The notes under the pieces are model-generated. The model saw only the letters and a list, made by a program, of their open reading frames with translations, was not told where the DNA came from and did not search any database. Below, in pieces: positions 28,500 through 35,400 of a stretch of 64,000 bases of DNA. How positions within the stretch are numbered: the first letter of the stretch is position 1; every line of letters starts with the position of its first letter. This DNA is from Methanobrevibacter arboriphilus JCM 13429 = DSM 1125 (GTDB taxonomy: Archaea > Methanobacteriota > Methanobacteria > Methanobacteriales > Methanobacteriaceae). A program made the position numbers and the translations under genes. The stretch covers positions 124,001 to 188,000 of the forward strand of contig NZ_JXMW01000003.1 of NCBI RefSeq assembly GCF_002072215.1, given 5' to 3'.

Positions 28500-29390
28500 A
28501 TGATTTCAAATTTTATCTTAAAAAGAAAATATAATAAAGCTTTGGATTATATAAAAGTTAGTGAATTTGATAAGGCTGTTGAAATATTTAATGAGCTTGT
28601 TGAAAAAGATTATGATTTATTAAACACCTATTTTTATTTAGGGCAAATTTTTTTTGAGGAGTGTGATTTTGAGAAGGCTCTTTGTTATTTTGATAAGTCT
28701 TTATTATTTGATGAGAATAATGTAGATGTTTTAATGTATAAAGGTTTAATTTTTTATGAATTGAAACAATTTAATAATGCATTAAATGTTTATGAAAAAG
28801 TATTAAAAATTCAGCCTGATAATTTAGATGCACAATTTGGTAAAGGAATTGTTTTAACAGTAATTAAAAGCTATGAAGATGCTTTAAATATATTTAACAA
28901 AGTATTGGACATTGATGATGAAAATGCATCACGATTGTATATTAAATCTTATGCTTTGATTGAATTAGATCGTTTTGATGAAGCATTGGATTGTTTAAAT
29001 AAATCTTTAAGTTTAAATCCTAAAAATCTTGAAGCTTTGATTAATAAAATTTTTGTTTTAAATAATTTAGATAAATTTAATGAAGCTTTAAAGACTAGTG
29101 ATGAAGCTCTAAATTTATCTTCTAGTGATTATCATATTTGGCTGAATAGAGGTATTACTTTAAGGAATCTAAATAAATTAGAAGATGCTTTGGATTGTTT
29201 TGAAGAAAGTTTAATTTTGGAAACTGATGATATTGATTCATTACTCAATAAAGCTTTAGTTTTATGTAAATTAAATTGTTTGGAAGATTCTTTAGAATGT
29301 TATAATAAAACTTTAAAATTAGATCATAATAATAAATATGCTTTAGAAGGTCGTGAAGAAGTTTTAAAAAAGATTAAAAATAATGATTAA
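28500..29390 (+). CDS. TPR-repeat protein
   Basis: 296 residues, about eight tetratricopeptide repeats (AVEIFNELVEKDYDLLNTYF, ALDCLNKSLSLNPKNLEALI and others), no signal peptide, so probably a cytoplasmic scaffold. This copy begins with a normal ATG after AGGATA. Its N-terminus (LKRKYNKALDYIKVSEFD) lines up with LKRKFNKAREYREANEYD of the protein at 18316, which helps place the starts of the other two copies. It is not next to the multi-pass partner found with the other copies but follows the decayed toxin-like gene. The end GREEVLKKIKNND is nearly the same in all three. Confidence 0.88.
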   Translation: MISNFILKRKYNKALDYIKVSEFDKAVEIFNELVEKDYDLLNTYFYLGQIFFEECDFEKALCYFDKSLLFDENNVDVLMYKGLIFYELKQFNNALNVYEKVLKIQPDNLDAQFGKGIVLTVIKSYEDALNIFNKVLDIDDENASRLYIKSYALIELDRFDEALDCLNKSLSLNPKNLEALINKIFVLNNLDKFNEALKTSDEALNLSSSDYHIWLNRGITLRNLNKLEDALDCFEESLILETDDIDSLLNKALVLCKLNCLEDSLECYNKTLKLDHNNKYALEGREEVLKKIKNND

Positions 29391-29482
29391 TTTTTTATTA
29401 TTTTTAAGTAATTTTAGGTATTATGAGATTTTGCCTATTTTGTATTAGATTTAGTTATTATTTTCTATTTAAATATAATGAA

Positions 29483-29532
29483 TGGACTTGGAGGGGTTTT
29501 GAACCCTTTATATTGAGATTAAACTTCTCAAT
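29483..29532 (-). pseudogene. 3' half of a tRNA gene, degenerate
   Basis: On the minus strand: a 6-bp stem TTGAGA/TCTCAA around a 7-base loop (anticodon-arm-like), a short variable region, AAGGG-TTCAAAA-CCCCT as T arm, then CCAAGTCCA as acceptor strand with discriminator. The D arm and 5' acceptor are missing. The end resembles the fragment at 17229 (CTAAGTCCG), so both may come from the same kind of tRNA. Confidence 0.4.
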
Positions 29533-29675
29533 GACTTTTTAATTTATTTTTAAGCTTTTTAATTTAATTGTTCATTAAAATTATTGTTGTTTTTATTAAC
29601 TGTTTTATTTATGATTTATTTTTTGGTTTGTTTTTATATAATATTTTAAATTTTATTTTATTTTTTTTTAAAGTT

Positions 29676-29693
29676 GAATGGAAATATTTATTA
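29676..29693 (+). promoter_or_regulatory. BRE/TATA promoter, recurrent type
   Basis: GAATGGAAATATTTATTA, 41 bases before the ATG at 29735, with AGGGG (29721-29725) in between. The spacing fits an archaeal promoter with a leader of about 20 bases, making this the clearest of the four copies. Confidence 0.6.
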
Positions 29694-29734
29694 GTGTATT
29701 TTTTAATAAATCTTAGTATAAGGGGTTATGTTTT

Positions 29735-29908
29735 ATGAAAAGTGAATCTAAAAAAATTTTAATCATTGGTATTATATGTGTGGTTGTTCTTATTTCTATT
29801 AAACAATTAATAGTGCCTAAAGGGTCTTTATCTTTTTTTATAAGTATTATTATTGCTGGTGGAATAGGAATATTTTTAGCTAGAAAAATAAAAGAAATTG
29901 AAAAATGA
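29735..29908 (+). CDS. 57-residue single-helix membrane protein, FFPKG family
   Basis: Starts MKSESKKILIIGIICVVVLI, then SIKQLIVPKGSLSFFISIII and a tail ending RKIKEIEK. It has the same length, plan and PKG motif as the protein at 26780, and its leader (GGGGTTATG...ATGAA) matches that of the gene at 20285. A recurrent-type promoter and AGGGG precede it, so expression is plausible. Function unknown. Confidence 0.6.
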   Translation: MKSESKKILIIGIICVVVLISIKQLIVPKGSLSFFISIIIAGGIGIFLARKIKEIEK

Positions 29909-30173
29909 GGTAATTGTTATAATATTTATAAAAATCTATTTATTTTAGCTTAGAATTATTATCTGAATTTATATTTTTTAGTGTTATATTAAAATATTAT
30001 TTATTTTAATTTAACAATTTATTATAATTGTTTTTTTGTTGTAGTTTTGTTTTTAAGAGTTATATTCTTTATTTTGGGCAGGTTTAGTTTTTTTTGTTTC
30101 TGGCTTGGCGTATGATTATGTATAATTATTGAAAGTATTAAGCATATTTTCATTGGAATTTAATGATTTTGAG

Positions 30174-30584
30174 TTAGAAAATGATTACATATGTTATTAT
30201 TAGTATTGCGATTATTGTTCCTATAAATGATTTAAATGTGTAATTATTTTTTAAGTGTGTTTTTTCATAATAATGGGATGTGTATAGTATAATTGGGATT
30301 AGGAGTACTAGTATAGATGTTAGTATATTTGGTGTTTGCATAAACATTATTGTTAAAATAAAGAATATTATATTTATTATTTTTTCAATAACTTTAAATG
30401 AATTGTTAAATAAAACTCCAATTAGTAAATAAGCATCAATTAAGAGTAAGTATATTAATATTGCTGAAGTAATTGTGCTTAAATCTCTTGGGCCAAATAA
30501 AAAAGATAATATTAAAACAACTCCAAATAATATTGCTGCATTTTTAAGATGACGTTTAATATTATTGTTAAAATTATTATTCAT
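30174..30584 (-). CDS. Four-helix membrane protein
   Basis: 136 residues, minus strand, with four membrane segments (near 17-30, 36-58, 65-102 and 118-135) separated by short basic loops. AGGAGAT stands eight bases before the ATG, a strong start signal. It is the only minus-strand gene in this island. No family recognised. The plus-strand sequence 29909-30173 before it has no gene. Confidence 0.7.
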   Translation of the reverse strand: MNNNFNNNIKRHLKNAAILFGVVLILSFLFGPRDLSTITSAILIYLLLIDAYLLIGVLFNNSFKVIEKIINIIFFILTIMFMQTPNILTSILVLLIPIILYTSHYYEKTHLKNNYTFKSFIGTIIAILIITYVIIF

Positions 30585-30657
30585 AAATAATATCTCCTAT
30601 TATTACTTACATATTTAAATAGTAATATATAAAATTTACTTTACTTTTTTTAAATTT

Positions 30658-30676
30658 AAATGGAAATCTTTATTAA
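30658..30676 (+). promoter_or_regulatory. BRE/TATA promoter, recurrent type (variant)
   Basis: AAATGGAAATCTTTATTAA after a T-rich tract. It differs by a few bases from the other copies and stands about 75 bases before ATG 30752. Confidence 0.5.
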
Positions 30677-30751
30677 TATTTAATTTATAACTATTATTAA
30701 TTGAAATTATATTTGTTAAAATTGATTTAAAAATTAAAGGTTGTCTTATAG

Positions 30752-31246
30752 ATGAATAAAAGAGATTTAATGTTAATAGGTGTTTTTATTATAATAATCG
30801 TTGGATTAGGTAGTATTTTGGCTTATGAACATCTGATACCAAAGTATAAAGAATTTAAGGATGAAAGAATACAGGTAGAAGTACCAAATAGTTTTAATTT
30901 TAATTTTAATGAAAAAGATACATCTTATTTTAATAGTAGTGCATATAGCACTGATGATAATGAAGAAGGCATTATAGCTATTTCAATGGATCCTAATTTT
31001 CAATATGCAAAGGAGGTATATGAAAATAGATCAGTTGAGGAAAAGAATAATATATTGAAATATAAAATGGACAATTCACAACATAATTACAGTGGGACTA
31101 TATATAAAGTGAATCCTTCAGATAATTTTTATGTTGATGGATATATAATAATAGTCGATTTTCCTGAAAAATATGGCTTTGCAGTGATAACAGCTAAAGA
31201 TATAAATGATGCAGTCCATATGGCCGAAACTTTTAAATTTAAATAA
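30752..31246 (+). CDS. Membrane-anchored extracytoplasmic protein
   Basis: 164 residues: short basic start, one helix (LMLIGVFIIIIVGLGSILAY), then an exported domain (IQVEVPNSFNFNFNEKDTSY...) ending in an amphipathic helix (DAVHMAETFKFK). The plan and the V-P-x-x-F start of the domain resemble the PsbP-like proteins at 25437 and 31347, but residue identity is low. AAAGGTTG precedes the ATG at a workable distance. Function unknown; it may bind something in the wall space. Confidence 0.7.
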   Translation: MNKRDLMLIGVFIIIIVGLGSILAYEHLIPKYKEFKDERIQVEVPNSFNFNFNEKDTSYFNSSAYSTDDNEEGIIAISMDPNFQYAKEVYENRSVEEKNNILKYKMDNSQHNYSGTIYKVNPSDNFYVDGYIIIVDFPEKYGFAVITAKDINDAVHMAETFKFK

Positions 31247-31346
31247 ATTTTAAATTTAACTAAAAGCTAAATTTTTAATTTAAGTTAATAATTTTATAAG
31301 AATTAATGAAATATTGTACTATATTTAATCAATTGAGGGGTTTATT

Positions 31347-31808
31347 ATTAATTCTAAAGATAAAAAATTTTTAGCTATATTTATGGGAGTAATTGCAGTA
31401 TTGATTATTATTCTTGGATTTTTCATTTTTAATTCCATTTCTGATAGTAATGTTGATTATTATGCTGATGATATTGGAGGGTATACTTTTAATATTCCTG
31501 ATTTTTTAGTTTTGGATAGTACTCATGATCTGGATAATGTTTTTGTTAAGAGTTATTCTAGTGGAAATCTTTTTTTATCAATCATGGTTTATAAAGATCC
31601 TGATTTTTCTGAAGAGTATTTATTGGATATGTATAATGCTAAAAATTCTACTAAAGTTAATTTTGGTAATTTAGAAGTTTATAGGTATGAAATTTATGAT
31701 ACTGTAAATTATTTTTTTAAAATAGATAATGATCTTGTATATATCCATTTTTGGGGTGCAAAAAATACTGATATTTTAGTAAAAGGGATTTTAAAGGATA
31801 TTCAGTAA
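31347..31808 (+). CDS. Membrane-anchored extracytoplasmic protein, PsbP-like fold (tentative)
   Basis: About 153 residues: NSKDKKFLAIF, a helix, then DYYADDIGGYTFNIPDFLVL and a C-terminal GAKNTDILVKGILKDIQ. It is the intact counterpart of the decayed copy at 24370 and a paralogue of 25437. Normal start codons in frame are absent before ATG 31383, which lies inside the helix. GAGGGG (31335-31340) points to ATT 31347 (or 31344) as the start, and the residues after it are conserved in the paralogue. This is one of several cases of this kind in the island. Confidence 0.68.
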   Translation: MNSKDKKFLAIFMGVIAVLIIILGFFIFNSISDSNVDYYADDIGGYTFNIPDFLVLDSTHDLDNVFVKSYSSGNLFLSIMVYKDPDFSEEYLLDMYNAKNSTKVNFGNLEVYRYEIYDTVNYFFKIDNDLVYIHFWGAKNTDILVKGILKDIQ

Positions 31809-31977
31809 CTAATAAAAATTAAAACTGTCATATTTTTCAATGTAAAAAAGTACTAATATTTTTAGAGTTTTTTGGACTCTTGTTTTTAAGGTTTTTTTTA
31901 TTTGATTTAGGTAATTCCAGATGCTTTTGATTATGGTTTATTAGGTAGTGGAATTTTACCTATATAGGAGTTATTTT

Positions 31978-32124
31978 TTGATACTTTTTATTTTTATTAA
32001 TGGGTTAATTCTTTTAGGGTATGTTTTAATTGTTAGGGGATTAATGTTTCGGATAGTTCCATCTTTGAGTTTAGTTAAAAATATTATTGATAATTTAAAA
32101 GTAATTATAATGAGTATTGTTTAA
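31978..32124 (+). CDS. Possible 48-residue membrane peptide or gene remnant
   Basis: TTG 31978 stands seven bases after AGGAG (31966-31970). The peptide has one hydrophobic helix (LILLGYVLIV) and a basic middle (RGLMFRIVPSLS). The 17 codons just upstream (VIPDAFDYGLLGSGILPI) are open in a different frame, so this may be the debris of a larger gene. The rest of 31809-32413 holds no gene, only AT-rich DNA and the strong GGAGGT before the next gene. Confidence 0.3.
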   Translation: MILFIFINGLILLGYVLIVRGLMFRIVPSLSLVKNIIDNLKVIIMSIV

Positions 32125-32413
32125 TATGATTCCTATAGGTATTATCTTCTTGTTCTGCTTTTGCTTTAAATCATTTTAGATTAATTGACAGTTTATTTTT
32201 TAGATTTAAATTATTTTTTCGATTTTAATTATTATTAAAAATTTTATTTATCTAATTCAACTTATTTTTAAAATCCTTTGGTAATCTTTATATATTATGT
32301 TTATTAATATATTATCAATTAAACTTTAAATTTAATCAAGTAAAATTTATAAAATAATTTGTTTTATTTTCTTAGTTGTATTAGTAGAGTCATCAATAAA
32401 GGAGGTTTTTAGT

Positions 32414-35400
32414 ATAATAATCAGTAAAAAATTCATTTTGGTCTTAATTTTCTCTGTTTTATTTTTGATTAGTCCGATTTATGGAGAATCTTTAGATAGT
32501 ACTGATAGCCATTCTGAAATTGATAATGGATTTAATAATTATGCTGTTAACGATGTTCAAATTACTGATACTGATTCTATTAATTCTGATTCTCCTTCTG
32601 ATTCTTCTATTGGTAATTCTAATTCTAATAATATTAATTCTAATAATAGTTATAATAATTATAATAATAATTCTACAGCTACTAAATCATCAGCTAAGGT
32701 TGAAAAATCTGGTGTAAGTACTTTTGCTTCAAAAGTGTTTATAATTACTGATGATAATTATTCTCAATATTTTAGTTTGTTTACTGGTAAATTACTTTCT
32801 AATTCTGGTATTAGTCCTGGAGATACTATTAAAATCGGAAATGTTTCTAATAAAGCTTTTATTATTGATATTCCTTTGACTTTAACTAGTACTGGCGCTG
32901 ATGTTCAAATAACTAATGGTGTTATTCATTTGGTTGCAGGTAGTGATGGTTCTACTATTAGTAATCTTAAGATATTTAATGATAAGACTGATATTGTGTA
33001 TCAAGGTGTTTATGTTGTTCGTTTACATGGTATTTGGTTGACTAATACTAATAATAACCTCATTGTTAATAATTCTGTTCAAGTTGCCGATGCTTTAAAA
33101 GTTTTTGCTATGCCTATGGGTTGGTCTTCTAATAATACTATTATTTATAATAGGCTGATTAGTACTTGGAGTACTTGTATGCCTATGGGCCAGTCCCATA
33201 ATAATAATATTTCTTATAATTATTTGCAGACTACTGCTGCAAATATAATTTATTATAATCCTTATGGTCATGCCGATTATGGTGGTCCTGCTGATTGTTA
33301 TAATAACTCTATTACTAACAATTACTTGTATGCAATTTATGCAAGTGATACTACTATTGGAATGCAATTGGTATATGCTCAGCATCAAAACACTCAGATA
33401 ATTAACAATACTTTGGTTAATCAATTTTATGGAATAAGTTTGTATGGTATAAATTCAACTGTTGTTGGTAATACTTTAATTAATATGAGTGTTTATGCAA
33501 TAATCGTTACTTCTTCTAATTTACTTTTAGAAAATAATACTGTTATAGCTACTGATTCTTATGGTGGTGGAATATATGTTGGTGGTGATGGTTATAATGA
33601 GAATATTACTGTAGTTAATAATAAAGTAACTATTACTAATGGTTGTTATAATGGAATTATTGTTTCTGGAGATAATGTTTTTGTTAAAAATAATATTATT
33701 AATCTTTATAACTTTGGTGTTGGAATTAATATTAGGGGAAATTATGCTCAGATTTTGAATAATATTATCAATACTAAAGTTGATCCAGGAATTAGTTTAG
33801 GTACTTCTAATGCATTAATTTTAGGTAATTCTATAAGGTCTGGGTCTTATGGTATTTATTTTAAAACAAATAACATCAAGTTTTATTTTACTAGTATTAT
33901 TAATAATACTATTATTAGTAATGATTATGGTATTTTTTTACAGGGAACAATTTATAATACTACTATAGTTGGTAATAAAATCAGTACTAATGCATCTGTT
34001 GGTATTTTTAAAGATACTACTGATTCTTATGGGGACAATATGTCTGATAATGAGGTTAATGATATTATTGAGGATTCAACAGGTATTGTTATTAGAGATA
34101 GTAATTTTTATAATTATTTTGATAAAGATGGTTACTTTAAGTTAGGTATTCTTGATGAATCTTTAGTTTTGATTTTAACTCATTTAACAAATAAGAAGAT
34201 TTATGTTGATTATAAGATGACTCTTTTAAGTAATGGTTTAGCTAACCTTTTAACAAATGTTACTATTATTGTGACTTCTGAAGGTGCTGGTTCTGTTATT
34301 CGTGATTTAAATTTTTATAATACTAATGTTGCAGCTATTATTTTAGAAAATTATGTTGAGTCTATTATTTTAAAAAATAATAATATTACTATAATTTCTG
34401 ATAATAATTATACTGGATCTGTTATTGGAATTAAGATTGGTCAATCTGAGAATATTCTTGTTGAAGCTAATAATATTTATATTTCAAGTAAAAAAGGCTT
34501 TGTTTATGGTATTTCAGTTACTGATTCTACTTATGTATTTTCAAAATACATTAATATAACTCAAAACAGTATTATTCTTGTTGGAGATAATTTAGTTGAG
34601 GGTGTTTATACTGATTCAATGAGTAATAGTGAAATTTCTAATAATTTGATAAATTTATGGGGTAATGGTTTTGGTTATGGTGTAGCTACTGCTTATATGA
34701 AGGGAAATGTGAATAACATAACCATTAAAAATAATATTATTGTTGTTAATGTTAAGAAGATGGCTTATTTAATTGAATTACATATTAGTTCAAATATTAC
34801 TATTATTAATAATCTTCTTGAAGGTTTTGGTAGTGGAGTTTATGGTGTAGCTTTGTATAATTCTGATAATGTTTCTATTATCGATAATGAGATTAGAACT
34901 ACTGGTGGAGATTTAAGTGGAATTGGTGTTAATTATGATGTGTTAGGTAGTGGTAATAGTGCTATTTTCCTTACTTCTAATTCTAACAATACTTTTGTTA
35001 AGAATAATATAATTTATACTAATGCAAGATATCAAATAATTATTAATAATACTAATACTGGCGATAGTAATATTAATAATACTAATTGTACTAATAATAC
35101 TAAAATTGATCTAAATAATATTTTTTCTCAAAATTATTTTGTCATTGATGATGTTAATGTTATTAATTATTTTACTAGTAATGGCGAATTTATAAAAGCT
35201 AATTCAGTCCAAGCTAATGATACTTTATTATTCAATAATTTAAGTTCCAAGCATTATAATTTGATTTTCAATATTCCACTAAATATTAGTTTTTATAAGG
35301 TTAATACTATTGATGCTACATTTATTTTTAAATCCGGTTCTGCAGGTTCTAATGTAACTGGATTATTATTTAATCTTACTGATAATTCTGCGATTATTTT

